In this document: piece after piece, positions 1 through 8,013 of the stretch
How the letters are laid out: the number at the start of each line of letters is the position of its first letter
Numbering within the stretch: position 1 is the stretch's first letter
From: Novosphingobium sp. IK01
Lineage (GTDB): Bacteria; Pseudomonadota; Alphaproteobacteria; Sphingomonadales; Sphingomonadaceae
NCBI RefSeq assembly: GCF_033242265.1
Contig: NZ_BTFW01000001.1
Span: forward strand, 2,935,001 to 2,999,000
Reading direction: 5' to 3'
DNA length: 64,000 nt
Program-made: the position numbers and the translations under genes
The notes under the pieces: model-generated
What the model saw: the letters and a program-made list of their open reading frames with translations, nothing else
The model's database searches: none
What the model was told of the DNA's origin: nothing

Positions 1-839
1 CCGATCGACAGCTCGCCCGCCAGAATGAGATTGCCCCCCAGCGCCAGCAGCGCGGAGGCGGCAAAGGCATAGACGAGGAAATAGGCGAGCGTCTGGGCAA
101 AGCTGTAGCGGAAGAAGCAGCGATGCGCGCGGATATAGTCGGCGGTCACCGCTTCGGAGCGGTCCATCGCAAAGTCGAAGTGGCGGGCCGACTTGTAGAA
201 GCCGTTGGAGCCGCCCAGACTTTCCAGCCACTGCGCGGCATTGTGCTTGGCATGGCTGACCCCGACCGAGCCGGCAATCGCCCCCCGGCGCCAGATCAGC
301 CAGATCGCCAGGCACGCGAGCACGAGGATCAGGTTGAAGGCGAGGAAGAACGGGTGGTAGAAACTCGTCACCATCAGCCCCACCGCGCCTTGCAGCACGA
401 TGGTAAAGGCGCCGATCACCAGACTGGGCACCGATTTCTGGATGATCGCGGTGTCGAAATAGCGGTTGAACAAGCTGCTGCGGCTTTCGTCCACGAAGAA
501 CGGGTTCTGGGCATGGACCGTGCGCACGGTGATCTCGGCCACGACGCGGGCGAACAGGCGCCGCTCGAACAGGGCAAGGATATAGAGCCGCATCGAACTG
601 AGCCCGGCCACCACCAGCAGCAGTGCCAGCAGAACCCCCGAGAGGATCCACAAGGGCGCCACCAGCGCGGTGCGCGCCACCGAATTGATCAGCAGTTGCA
701 CCGAGATGGGCGTGGCCAGCGAGAGCAGGCTGATCGCCATCGAATAGACGATGCACAAGTTGATATAGGCCCGGTCAGGCCCGACGATCTCCCTCAGCCA
801 GGCGACCGCCTGACGCAGGCCGATGTTCTCACTCGCCAC
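1..839 (-). CDS. ABC exporter, N-terminal transmembrane domain (partial, 3' end outside window)
   Basis: Reading the minus strand from a GTG at 839 gives 279 uninterrupted codons that run off the left edge. The protein begins with a short cytoplasmic segment and then several long hydrophobic stretches (about residues 20-42, 55-75, 130-180 and 250-275) separated by charged loops. This is the pattern of the six-helix membrane domain of type I ABC exporters. The nucleotide-binding domain would lie beyond position 1, so the substrate cannot be judged. The GTG is chosen because it follows a purine-rich AGGGGCG stretch, and the ATGs just upstream are in another frame that stops at once. The family assignment rests on the helix pattern and sequence resemblance; peptide, lipid or polysaccharide export are all possible. 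Confidence 0.75.
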   Translation of the reverse strand, partial: MASENIGLRQAVAWLREIVGPDRAYINLCIVYSMAISLLSLATPISVQLLINSVARTALVAPLWILSGVLLALLLVVAGLSSMRLYILALFERRLFARVVAEITVRTVHAQNPFFVDESRSSLFNRYFDTAIIQKSVPSLVIGAFTIVLQGAVGLMVTSFYHPFFLAFNLILVLACLAIWLIWRRGAIAGSVGVSHAKHNAAQWLESLGGSNGFYKSARHFDFAMDRSEAVTADYIRAHRCFFRYSFAQTLAYFLVYAFAASALLALGGNLILAGELSI

Positions 840-1128
840 GGCGCGCCCCTGTTTCAATCCATTTCATCCGCATGGGCCCGGTCAGCCACAATTCCGGGGG
901 CGATGCAAACCGGGATGGCACGCTGTGCTGGCCAGCAACACTTCTTCACCAGACGCCAAAAATGCAGACGTCTTTGCTTACGCAACGATCACGTTCCATG
1001 TCTGGCAGGACACACAAGGCCGTTTGGGTGGTGGTGGCGAGGCAGGGCGCGCGAGGTAGAACGCGCGAGGCAGAGCACGCGGGCAGGGGGCTTCTGTCCG
1101 CCCACAGATGCGGACGGGATGGCCGGTT

Positions 1129-2592
1129 TCAGGGTGTTTCTGCCCCGGCAAAACTGGCGGCCAGCGTGTCGCAAAAGCGCGTGATTTTCTGCTCCGTCGC
1201 ATCGGCAAAGCCGATCACCAGCCCGGTCATCCCGGCCTGAAGGCACAAGGCGGATAACCGGGATGGTGAAAATCCGGCGGCATGCAGCGCCTGAAGCGCA
1301 GCGTCCTCGTCCTGTCCGGCCCGGAACACCAGCGCCAGTTGCAGGCCACCGTCAGGCCCATGCAGCGAGACTCTCTTGCCAAAGGCCTCTCGCAGCCGCT
1401 CGGCCAGCATGGCTCCGCGCCGGGCATAACAGCGGCTTATCCGGCGCAAGTGGGCGCGGTACTCGCCGCTGGCCAGCCAGTCGCCATAGGCGGCCTGTAT
1501 CTGGAGATTGGCCATCATGCCCAGATTGCGCTGCGCCTGCGTGAACGGTTTTACCAGTTCGGTCGGAACGACCATCCAGGCCAGATGCAGGGTCGGGGCG
1601 AGCGCCTTTGAGGTCGTACCCAGATAGATGACCTCTCGCCCGGAGCCCAGGGCATGCATCGCGGCGATCTCGCGCCCGCGCCAGTGGAACTCGCTGTCGT
1701 AATCGTCTTCGAGGATGATCGCGCCCGTGCGCCGGGCATGGTCGATGAAGGCAAGGCGCCGCGCCAGCGACAGCCTGTGCCCGAGCGGATACTGGTTCGA
1801 CGGGGTGAGGTAGACGAGCCTGGCCCTGTCGCCTGCTGGCGGCACGCGCGCGCCTTCCTCGTCGAGTGGCATCGGTTCGGGGACAAGTCCCGCGCCGAGC
1901 ATTGCGGCCCGAGCGCCCATGTAGCCGGGGTCTTCCATCAACACCCTGTCGCCCGGCCGTGCCAGCACCAGCGCAACGAGCGCGAGTGAAGCCTGCGTGC
2001 CGCCAGTGATGATGATCTGCGAGGGATCGACCGTCATCCCGCGGTCGCGGGCAAGTCCACGGGCGAGTTCCTCGCGCAGGGCTGGCAGGGAGGGGGAGGG
2101 CGGGGAGGAAGGGGGGGCGAAATCCCCCGCCGCCAGCCTATGGCGCGAGGCGCGGCGCAAGGTGCGCGCCCAGGCTTCATGCGGGAACAGCGCCGGATCG
2201 GGCCGACCGGGCGCCATCGCGCCATTGCGGTCGATGAAACAGGGCTCGCGATGGTCGCAGGTCCAGTTCGAGGCCACACGAGGGGGCGTGGGCGCGAGAG
2301 GTGCTGCGCGCATGTCGACCACCGGCATGGCCGATCCGCCCGTTACCACAGGGCGCCGCTGGAGGGCGATCTCGACCAGCCCTTCGGCGCGCAACAGGTC
2401 GTAGGCGGTGTTCACCGTGTTGCGCGAAACCCCCAGAATAGCGGCAGCCCGCCGACTGGATGGCAGGCGCGTGCCGACGGGGATCGCGCCGCTGGTCATC
2501 CCCGTGCGCAAATCGGCATAGATCTGGCTGACCAGTGTTTCGGTCCGTCCGGGATCGGGGCGGGTGAACTGGAGGAGAGTAAGTGGTTCCAT
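1129..2592 (-). CDS. MocR-family transcriptional regulator (GntR wHTH fused to aminotransferase-like domain)
   Basis: This 487-residue protein has an N-terminal GntR-type winged helix (about residues 15-85, with TRLPSSRRAAAILGVSRNTV as recognition region) and a fold-type I aminotransferase domain of about 350 residues. The PLP lysine is recognisable in GTTSKALAP, and the DDYDSEF motif typical of the family is present. Length matches PdxR/MocR proteins (450-500 residues). Such proteins bind PLP and regulate a neighbouring, usually divergent, gene, often linked to vitamin B6 or amino acid metabolism. The divergent neighbour here is an FMN split-barrel protein of the pyridoxamine-phosphate-oxidase-like superfamily, which fits that rule. 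The exact regulon is inferred. Confidence 0.9.
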   Translation of the reverse strand: MEPLTLLQFTRPDPGRTETLVSQIYADLRTGMTSGAIPVGTRLPSSRRAAAILGVSRNTVNTAYDLLRAEGLVEIALQRRPVVTGGSAMPVVDMRAAPLAPTPPRVASNWTCDHREPCFIDRNGAMAPGRPDPALFPHEAWARTLRRASRHRLAAGDFAPPSSPPSPSLPALREELARGLARDRGMTVDPSQIIITGGTQASLALVALVLARPGDRVLMEDPGYMGARAAMLGAGLVPEPMPLDEEGARVPPAGDRARLVYLTPSNQYPLGHRLSLARRLAFIDHARRTGAIILEDDYDSEFHWRGREIAAMHALGSGREVIYLGTTSKALAPTLHLAWMVVPTELVKPFTQAQRNLGMMANLQIQAAYGDWLASGEYRAHLRRISRCYARRGAMLAERLREAFGKRVSLHGPDGGLQLALVFRAGQDEDAALQALHAAGFSPSRLSALCLQAGMTGLVIGFADATEQKITRFCDTLAASFAGAETP

Positions 2593-2680
2593 GAAAATGC
2601 CAGTTTGTGGATCTTACGGAATACCAGGTTAGGCGGCATCACCGGGCTTCATCAAGCCGCTTGCTGCATTGGAGACCCGC
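2593..2680. promoter_or_regulatory. Divergent promoter region between MocR gene and FMN split-barrel gene
   Basis: These 88 bases separate the two divergent start codons and must hold both promoters and any MocR operator. The segment is AT-richer than its flanks. I see no convincing long dyad, so the operator cannot be placed. Confidence 0.5.
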
Positions 2681-3340
2681 ATGGCCACCGACCCGCTTCC
2701 CGCCTACGCCCGCATCCGCTATTCTATGCGTGCTCACTACGATGCCCCCACTGTCCATGCGATTCTGGATGCGGGGCTGGTCGGTCACTTGTCGTTCATT
2801 GCCGATGGCCGCCCGATGACGGTACCGCTGGCCTATGCCCGCGATGGGGCATGCCTCTACCTGCACGGGGCCTCGAAGACGCGCTTCGTCAAGCTGTGCC
2901 GCGATGCGGCGCCCTTGTGCCTGTCGGTGACGATCCTCGACGGCATCGTGGCCGCGCGGTCGGCCTTTCACCATTCGGTCAATTATCGTTGCGCGATTGT
3001 CCATGGCCATGCACGGGCCGTTGAGGATGCCGCCGAGCACGACCACGCGCTGCAACTGATCACCGAACATCTCCTGCCGGGCCGCTACGGCGAAGTGCGC
3101 CCCATGCTGCCCAAGGAACGCAAGGCCACCGGCGTTGTCGCCCTGGAAATCGAGACCGCTTCCGCCAAGATCCGCACCGGCCCCCCGGTCGACGACGAAG
3201 ACGACCTGACCCTGGGGCTGTGGTCTGGCGTGGTTCCGGTCGTAACGGCTCTTGGCCGCGGCATCGCCGACAACCATACCCCCGAAGGCCTGCCCGAACC
3301 GGCCTCCCTGGCCGCCGCCCGCCGCAAATTCGCCGAATGA
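2681..3340 (+). CDS. Pyridoxamine 5'-phosphate oxidase-like FMN-binding split-barrel protein
   Basis: A 219-residue protein resembling the pyridoxamine 5'-phosphate oxidase-like (PF12900-type) flavin-binding family. The region LVGHLSFIADGRPMTVPLAY forms the first strands of the split barrel, followed by LYLHGASKTRFVKL and a VSVTILDGIV-like strand. These proteins bind FMN or haem, and most lack a known substrate. An earlier in-frame TTG at 2669 exists, but the ATG at 2681 has GGAG at good spacing and gives the usual family start. The gene is divergent from a MocR regulator that probably controls it. True PNPOx activity cannot be claimed from sequence. Confidence 0.85.
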   Translation: MATDPLPAYARIRYSMRAHYDAPTVHAILDAGLVGHLSFIADGRPMTVPLAYARDGACLYLHGASKTRFVKLCRDAAPLCLSVTILDGIVAARSAFHHSVNYRCAIVHGHARAVEDAAEHDHALQLITEHLLPGRYGEVRPMLPKERKATGVVALEIETASAKIRTGPPVDDEDDLTLGLWSGVVPVVTALGRGIADNHTPEGLPEPASLAAARRKFAE

Positions 3341-3372
3341 CGAGGCGGGGGAGGCAGGATGAAGCGGCCTGT

Positions 3373-4281
3373 TCAGGCCGTGGTCTGGCCCTCCCGCAGC
3401 AAGGCCCACCGGCGTATCTCGTCGAGCACCCATTGAAAGCTGCGATCCGCAGCCCGCCTTTGGGGCCAGAGCATCGAATAATCGATCTGCCACGCAGCCA
3501 GTGGCAGGGGGATGGTCGCCAGACCGAATTGTGCGGCAAAGAGGGTAGCGAGCGGTGTCGGCATTGTCGCTACCGCCTTGCTTCCGGCGACATAGTATGG
3601 CGTGGCGAGGATGTTGCGCGTCGAAACGGCCCTGAGGCGCGGGCGCCCGATACTGCGGAAATAATCGCTGATGAAAGTCGGCCTTGCATCGGAGAAAGTG
3701 ACAATCACATGCTCTGATCCAAGGTACCAGTTCAGGGCGGGATCGGGAGGCGTCACCTCGACCGGATCGTAGAGGCAGGAAAACCCCGTGACCATGAGGG
3801 ACTCGCGCCGAATTCCGGCCGGACCGTCCGGCGCGATGGTGAAGGCGATGTCGAACTTGCCGCGCAGGAGATCATCGTCAACGACTTGCCAATCAGTGGG
3901 CTGCACATCGAAACGCGCATCGGGTGCCTTCTGGCGCAATTCGGCCATCAGTTCGGGAAGCAACAGCAATTCCACGTCTTCGGCCGCGCCGAACGTCAGG
4001 TTCAGCCGGGCGTTTGACGGATCGAACGTCTGGGGCGAGAGAGAATCGTTCAGGCGTTGCAAGGGGGGCTGAATTTCGGCCCAGAGCTGTTTCGCGCGCG
4101 CAGTCGCGGTCAGGCCGCGTGCATGGCGGGTGAACAGCGGGTCTCCGAACAAGTCGCGCAGACGCGCGAGGGCCTGGCTGACCGCGGGTTGCGAGCGATG
4201 CAGACGGCGCGCGGCACGCCCAACGTGCTGCTCAAGCATCAGCGCATCGAACACCAGCAGGAGGTTGAGGTCTGGCATCAT
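3373..4281 (-). CDS. LysR-family transcriptional regulator
   Basis: A 302-residue LysR-type regulator. The N-terminal winged helix spans about residues 1-65 (LLVFDALMLEQHVGRAARRL then SQPAVSQALARLRDLFGDPLF, the classic recognition helix). A two-lobed effector-binding domain follows, with the conserved FTRHARGLTATARA hinge. Length is normal. It is divergent from a TauD/TfdA-type dioxygenase with 98 bases between starts, the usual layout of a LysR regulator and its target. The ligand is unknown; a substrate of the dioxygenase is the natural guess. A second ATG three bases downstream is an equally good start. Confidence 0.92.
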   Translation of the reverse strand: MMPDLNLLLVFDALMLEQHVGRAARRLHRSQPAVSQALARLRDLFGDPLFTRHARGLTATARAKQLWAEIQPPLQRLNDSLSPQTFDPSNARLNLTFGAAEDVELLLLPELMAELRQKAPDARFDVQPTDWQVVDDDLLRGKFDIAFTIAPDGPAGIRRESLMVTGFSCLYDPVEVTPPDPALNWYLGSEHVIVTFSDARPTFISDYFRSIGRPRLRAVSTRNILATPYYVAGSKAVATMPTPLATLFAAQFGLATIPLPLAAWQIDYSMLWPQRRAADRSFQWVLDEIRRWALLREGQTTA

Positions 4282-4302
4282 AAACTGGTCTTATAATGCA
4301 AT

Positions 4303-4313
4303 CGAAAATTTCG
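4303..4313. promoter_or_regulatory. Perfect palindrome CGAAAATTTCG in LysR/dioxygenase divergent promoter
   Basis: An 11-base palindrome lies between the divergent start codons at 4281 and 4380, in an AT-rich stretch. Its position fits a LysR binding site or the AT-rich part of a promoter. The exact T-N11-A spacing of a typical LysR box is not evident, so the assignment is tentative. Confidence 0.35.
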
Positions 4314-4379
4314 CTATTGGAAACCATTCTTCTTATCGAAGCATGATGCGGCTCCGAAAACTTCCGACACAGGTGACCA

Positions 4380-5366
4380 ATGACGAGCCTTCTTCTCAAG
4401 AAACCGATCCTGGGGGCTGAAGCGTGGACCGGCGCTGAGCTGAATGCGCGCGGCTACTTGCGTTTCCTTTCCCCCCGATTGCTGGCTGCCTTGCAGGGCG
4501 CGCTTGAGCATGTGAAGGCCAGAGGCCTGCGGGCGCCCGGCTTCGGCAAGGCGGACTTCCCTCTCCACGGCGTCGAGGATGAGCTTTCCACCTATGTCGC
4601 CGAATTGCAGCATGGTCAGGGCTTTCTGGCGCTTCGCGGCCTGCCCGCCGAACGGTACAGCGAAGACGAGATGGCCATCGTGTACTATGGCATGGGCCTG
4701 CACATGGGGATTCCGGTCACCCAGAATGAAGGCGGAGAACTGATCGCCGAAGTGATCAACGTGGGCGACAAGGGGGACCGCAAGACGCGCGTCTATCAGA
4801 CCAACGCCTACCTTCCCTATCATTCGGACCTTTCGGACGTCGTCGGCCTGCTTTCACTCAGAAAAGCGAAGGAAGGCGGGGTGAGCAGCCTCATCAGCGT
4901 CGCGGCAATCTACAACCGGATCCTGCGGGATTACCCGGAATACCTCGCGCTGTTCTACAAGCCGTTCTATTTTGCGCACCTGGGCGAGGCGCTTCCCAGC
5001 CTTTCGCCGATATTCTCGTACAACGCCGGCAAGCTGAGCTGCCGCTACATGCGCCAATATATCGAACTGGGGCATGATCTGCGCGGTCTTCCGCTGTCGC
5101 GGATCGAAATGGAAGCGCTCGATCTGTTCGACAGCATCCTTGCGGAGCCGGACTTGCGCCTCGATATGCTTCTGGAAGCAGGCGACATCCAGTTTGCGAA
5201 CAACTACGCGGTGCTCCACTCGCGCACGGGTTTCGAGGACCACGAAACGCCGCATGAACGGCGCAAGTTGCTGCGCCTCTGGCTGAAGATGGCCGAGCCT
5301 CGCGAACTTGCCCCGGACTTTCCCGGACGAAACGGAATCGCGGCCCGGGTGGCCGTTCCCGCCTGA
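4380..5366 (+). CDS. TauD/TfdA-family Fe(II)/2-oxoglutarate-dependent dioxygenase
   Basis: A 328-residue protein with the jelly-roll 2-oxoglutarate dioxygenase signature of the TauD/TfdA family. The metal ligands appear as H-x-D in LPYHSDLSD (about residues 143-147) and a distal His in the ANNYAVLHSRTGFED region (about 279). The 2-oxoglutarate Arg lies in ERRKLLRLWL (about 300). Enzymes of this family hydroxylate taurine, chlorophenoxyacetates, carnitine precursors, clavam intermediates and many other substrates; nothing here fixes which. The ATG at 4380 follows AGGTGA at good spacing. The divergent LysR gene is the likely regulator. The downstream boundary is the start of the genomic island. 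Confidence 0.88.
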   Translation: MTSLLLKKPILGAEAWTGAELNARGYLRFLSPRLLAALQGALEHVKARGLRAPGFGKADFPLHGVEDELSTYVAELQHGQGFLALRGLPAERYSEDEMAIVYYGMGLHMGIPVTQNEGGELIAEVINVGDKGDRKTRVYQTNAYLPYHSDLSDVVGLLSLRKAKEGGVSSLISVAAIYNRILRDYPEYLALFYKPFYFAHLGEALPSLSPIFSYNAGKLSCRYMRQYIELGHDLRGLPLSRIEMEALDLFDSILAEPDLRLDMLLEAGDIQFANNYAVLHSRTGFEDHETPHERRKLLRLWLKMAEPRELAPDFPGRNGIAARVAVPA

Positions 5367-5482
5367 CGCGCCCGGCCAATCTCATGTGAACTGCGGGCAT
5401 ACCTGTGCCAGCCCGCAGTTCCCCCGAAGGCAGAAATTGTTTCGCTTCCCGGCGAGCAAATTGTGCCGTTCTGAGGTGGTGG

Positions 5483-5504
5483 TGGTGAGCCCTGCTGGGT
5501 TCGA
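5483..5504. repeat. Attachment-site copy: duplicated 3' end of tRNA-Lys
   Basis: Twenty-two bases identical to 11578-11599, covering on the minus strand the T-loop TTCGA region, the 3' acceptor strand and the encoded CCA of tRNA-Lys. Identity stops abruptly on both sides. This is the expected att core left by an integrative element; the intact tRNA sits at the other end. Confidence 0.8.
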
Positions 5505-5725
5505 GAAAGCAACTCCTTGAACCGGATCATTTTTGCCCCTTTTGGGCATCGTTTTTTGGCGATCCGGGAAGGGTTTTGAGGATGATGCGAAGTCGGTCAT
5601 TATGGCGTCCGGATCAGCGTTATGGTTGGTCATGGACTCGATGGTGGCATAGGCCCGCAAGGGCATAAACGGGCTACGACCATGGGGCATGATGGGGAGG
5701 CGCTCAGGGGAGCGGGAGTGGAACG
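5505..5725. other. Non-coding stretch inside left island end
   Basis: No convincing gene. Reading frames through this stretch on the minus strand continue into the tRNA fragment and have no ribosome binding site, so they look like chance frames. Several runs of T near 5530-5560 could belong to a terminator, but no strong stem is present. Confidence 0.4.
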
Positions 5726-5878
5726 ATGTGCGCAAGGAACGAAGGTTCAGACTGCCCGATCTGTCAGGGCGTCGAACTGCCGGAAGATTTGGTTTCTTTG
5801 ATCGGGCAGGCTGGTGCGGCTGCCCCATCCGAGCCCATGACCGCCGATCAGTTCATCGCATGGCTTCGGGATATCTGA
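5726..5878 (+). CDS. Small Cys-containing hypothetical protein (50 aa)
   Basis: An ATG at 5726 preceded by GGAG about eight bases upstream opens a 50-codon frame ending in TGA at 5876-5878. The N-terminus carries cysteines at positions 2, 10 and 13 (with CPIC as a C-x2-C knuckle), which could hold a metal or be the remains of a zinc ribbon. The rest is acidic and ends in a short amphipathic helix (TADQFIAWLRDI). I recognise no family. The reasonable start context and the compositionally normal protein make it a plausible small gene of the island, but the evidence is limited to one sequence. Confidence 0.45.
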   Translation: MCARNEGSDCPICQGVELPEDLVSLIGQAGAAAPSEPMTADQFIAWLRDI

Positions 5879-6080
5879 TCGGGATCATCGCTGCCCTTGG
5901 CGGTATGATCCAGCGCTTGCGATGATTCCGGGTCACTGCTGGCCCATAATTTTTGCCATAGGCCTTCCGGCAGAGACCGGGGCGTTGATCTCCACGCAAG
6001 TGATTTGGGGGCAGGAATGATATCCTCGGCTGGATCATGGCCTTGTGAAGGCTGGGCATGGGGCGAACATTTTTTCCGTT

Positions 6081-6296
6081 TCAGCGCTTCCTAGGACTGG
6101 CGAAGGGGCCGAGCAGGGCCTCGGCATCGCCTTCGATATTTTTTTGATATTGGCGTTCGAGATCGCGGGCCGTGGCATATGCCCGCTGGAAGGGGATCAA
6201 CCGATCCCCCAGTTCCACACGCAGGTGGTCAGCAAGTCTCTGTGCAAGCTCGCGGATCATATCATCGGACAGATTGAGGTGGGGATCATCGGTCAT
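6081..6296 (-). CDS. Small hypothetical protein (71 aa), island gene
   Basis: A 71-residue, mostly helical and charged protein (NLSDDMIRELAQRLADHLRVEL followed by a basic C-terminus ending PRKR). The start ATG at 6296 follows AAGGAAGG at normal spacing. I do not recognise the family; amphipathic helices of this kind occur in small antitoxin-like or mobilisation accessory proteins. It is divergent from a ribbon-helix-helix-like gene at 6377, and the two near-palindromes at 6309-6346 lie just upstream of it, so it is probably repressed by whichever protein binds them. Confidence 0.6.
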   Translation of the reverse strand: MTDDPHLNLSDDMIRELAQRLADHLRVELGDRLIPFQRAYATARDLERQYQKNIEGDAEALLGPFASPRKR

Positions 6297-6308
6297 GCCT
6301 TGCCTTCC

Positions 6309-6346
6309 TTAAGCGGTATCGCTTAAGGATAAGCGGTATCACTTAT
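6309..6346. promoter_or_regulatory. Paired operator-like palindromes between divergent small genes
   Basis: Two 18-base dyads, TTAAGCGGTATCGCTTAA (6309-6326) and ATAAGCGGTATCACTTAT (6329-6346), share the sequence AAGCGGTATC. They start exactly 20 bases apart, about two helical turns, so they face the same side of the DNA. The first has perfect 7-base arms; the second has one mismatch. This layout is typical of cooperative binding by a small dimeric repressor, here most simply the ribbon-helix-helix-like product of the gene at 6377. Confidence 0.65.
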
Positions 6347-6376
6347 GCGCGTCAATCTCGTATCGATGAGGGCTGG

Positions 6377-6598
6377 ATGATAGAAACCGATACCGCTATT
6401 CGTTTCTACGTGACGAAACCCAAGATCTTTGATGAAGCCATCCACTTCCGGGCGCGCGAAGGCACCAAGGCGCGTATCGACGCCCTGCGCGGTAAGATGC
6501 GTCAGGGTGATTTTATCCGCCTGTTGCTGGAAGAGGCCCTTGATCATCGGGAGAGAAATGCCGGTGTCGAGGTGAACGAGGAGATCAGCCCGGCCTGA
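6377..6598 (+). CDS. Putative ribbon-helix-helix (CopG/Arc-like) DNA-binding protein
   Basis: A 73-residue protein. The segment IHFRAREGTKARIDALRGKM reads as a beta strand followed by helix 1, and QGDFIRLLLEEALDHRER as helix 2, matching the strand-helix-helix order of CopG/Arc repressors. Such proteins autorepress toxin-antitoxin, partition or conjugation operons. The gene lies just downstream of paired palindromes at 6309-6346, which supports an autoregulatory role. GAGGG lies a few bases before the ATG. The 3' end overlaps the convergent recombinase gene by 14 bases. The family call rests on pattern, not on invariant residues. Confidence 0.55.
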   Translation: MIETDTAIRFYVTKPKIFDEAIHFRAREGTKARIDALRGKMRQGDFIRLLLEEALDHRERNAGVEVNEEISPA

Positions 6599-7202
6599 CC
6601 TCCACCCCGGCGGAGGCTTCGGCACACATCTGGACCTTGATACGATGTACGGTACCAACACCGACCCGGAGTTTCCGTGCCGTTTCGTTGATAGAAATTT
6701 TGTCGATGAGGGAACGCTTGATCCGGGCGACCTTCTCGGGATCGAGTGGTTTACGGCCAGCCTTCTTGGTACTGCGCTGAAGGCCTGCCATGATCCTGCT
6801 GCGGATCATCTCGCGTTCGAAGTCGGCGAACACGGACAGCATGCCGAACATGGCACGTCCGCTGGGCGTGCTTGTATCAAGGGCTTGCTGGTGCAGGTAA
6901 AGGTCCACCCCTTTGGCGTTGATCTCAGTGAGAAAGCCAACGAGGTTTTGCAATGAGCGTCCCAGACGATCCACGGCCCAGCTTGCCACCATATCAATTT
7001 CTTTGCGGGCGATAGCCTTCATGAGGGCATCGTACCCGGGACGCTGTTCCCTTCCTTTTGCACCGCTGATCCCTTGATCGGTGAACTCGGCGACCACTTC
7101 CCAGCCATTGCGTTCAGCCACGGTGAGCAGTTCGCGGCGCTGGTTCTCGGTGGTCTGCTGGTCCGTTGAGACGCGCGTGTAGATGGCAATGCGTTTGATC
7201 AT
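6585..7202 (-). CDS. Serine recombinase, resolvase/invertase family
   Basis: A 205-residue small serine recombinase. The catalytic serine lies in YTRVSTDQQ (about residue 12). Further family motifs are DQGISGAKGREQRPGYDAL, the arginine-bearing WAVDRLGRSLQNL and the ADFEREMIRSRI helix. A C-terminal helix-turn-helix is present (KISINETARKLRVGVGTVHRIK). Full length suggests a functional Tn3-type resolvase or DNA invertase. It does not have the length of the large serine integrases, so it is unlikely to be the enzyme that integrated the island at tRNA-Lys. No invertible segment or res site was identified. An AGGAG lies upstream of the ATG with slightly long spacing. Confidence 0.92.
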   Translation of the reverse strand: MIKRIAIYTRVSTDQQTTENQRRELLTVAERNGWEVVAEFTDQGISGAKGREQRPGYDALMKAIARKEIDMVASWAVDRLGRSLQNLVGFLTEINAKGVDLYLHQQALDTSTPSGRAMFGMLSVFADFEREMIRSRIMAGLQRSTKKAGRKPLDPEKVARIKRSLIDKISINETARKLRVGVGTVHRIKVQMCAEASAGVEVRPG

Positions 7203-7337
7203 TCAGGGATAATCTCCTTAGTCCAAAAATGAATCAAGCATTTATTTTGATTGAATAATTTAAAGAATCCACGACTGGGACACAGTCCGAATGCCCCAGC
7301 CTTGAAATCGTTTTGCAGCCCTCACCAAGGCGGCAAA

Positions 7338-7598
7338 TCATCCCGAAGGATTGTCATTGGCCGGGCCCTTGGGGGATTTCACAGTATAGCCATTTTCCGC
7401 AGCCCATGCGGCGATTTCTTCAGGAGAGAGATGGCGGACTGGCCCGTGGAGGTGCGCTTGGGGCGATTTGTGCCCTTTGGCCACCCTTTCTTTAAGCTTC
7501 TGCGCCTTCAACTTATTATCACGGTCCTCCTCTTTACTAATAAGAGGGCCGTTGCGCTTCCTGTAACGGTGGGCATCCCAGTTAAAGCGCCTAGCCAT
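7338..7598 (-). CDS. Small hypothetical protein (86 aa), island gene
   Basis: An 86-residue, very basic N-terminal half (MARRFNWDAHRYRKRNG, then many lysines) and a C-terminal helix (LSPEEIAAWAAENGY) ending in an alphaproteobacterial-style ANDN tail. The ATG at 7598 has GGTGA at good spacing; an in-frame GTG at 7607 is less likely. The family is not recognised. The basic head suggests nucleic acid binding. It lies in an AT-rich part of the island with no partner gene nearby. Confidence 0.55.
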   Translation of the reverse strand: MARRFNWDAHRYRKRNGPLISKEEDRDNKLKAQKLKERVAKGHKSPQAHLHGPVRHLSPEEIAAWAAENGYTVKSPKGPANDNPSG

Positions 7599-7729
7599 GA
7601 TGATCACCGCATATTTTTAAGATATCAACTCTTTCCATATAAATTGCAGAATCCTTTCTTTGCGCTTATTAAAACTTACCGACGAACGAAATTTACCATT
7701 CCATAGGAGAATCCCGCAATAATTACTTT

Positions 7730-8013
7730 CGCATATTTTCAAAATGCGGGGACGGCGAAGAGGCCGCCCCTGTCGGGGGCAAAACCTGTTTCCGGGATCA
7801 TGTTCGCGAATTTTCAATATGGGGACGGCGCAGAGGCCGCCCCTGTCGTGGCCCACACCCGTTTCCCGGTATCACGCTCGCGTATTTTCAAAATATGGGG
7901 ACGGCGAAGAGGCCGCCCCTGACGGAGCCCAAACCTGTTTTCCGGTACCATGTCGCGTATTTTCAAAATATGGGGTCGGCGCAGAGGCCACCCCTGTCGG
8001 GGGCAAAAAGTAC
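7730..8013. repeat. Four tandem 75-bp repeats, each with AT palindrome and GC hairpin
   Basis: Units begin at 7730, 7805, 7879 and 7954 (spacing 75, 74, 75; the last is about 60 bases). Each contains an AT-rich dyad near TATTTTCAAAATA, then a GC hairpin of the form GGGG-A-CGGC, loop GAAGAG or GCAGAG, GCCG-CCCC. A more variable tail with ACCTGTTTCCGG follows. In the fourth unit an A-to-T change in the left arm is matched by a G-to-A change in the right arm, so a stem is preserved. No reading frame explains the array. It resembles cis-acting iteron or centromere-like arrays of mobile elements, but no initiator gene lies adjacent. Confidence 0.85.

Noticed and set aside
123..1184. Long plus-strand frame of 353 codons at the left edge
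   Set aside because: It is antisense to the ABC exporter, has a His/Gln/Arg-rich composition typical of shadow frames in GC-rich DNA, and no ribosome binding site.
5382..5828. 148-codon minus-strand frame across the left att site
   Set aside because: It reads through the tRNA fragment, lacks a start site, and its composition does not look like a protein; coding by chance is more likely.
6585..7202. Serine recombinase as the integrase of the tRNA-Lys island
   Set aside because: It is a small resolvase/invertase; integration at tRNA 3' ends is normally by tyrosine recombinases, and it is not next to the tRNA.
7730..8013. CRISPR array
   Set aside because: Units are nearly identical along their whole length with no unique spacers, and no cas genes are present.
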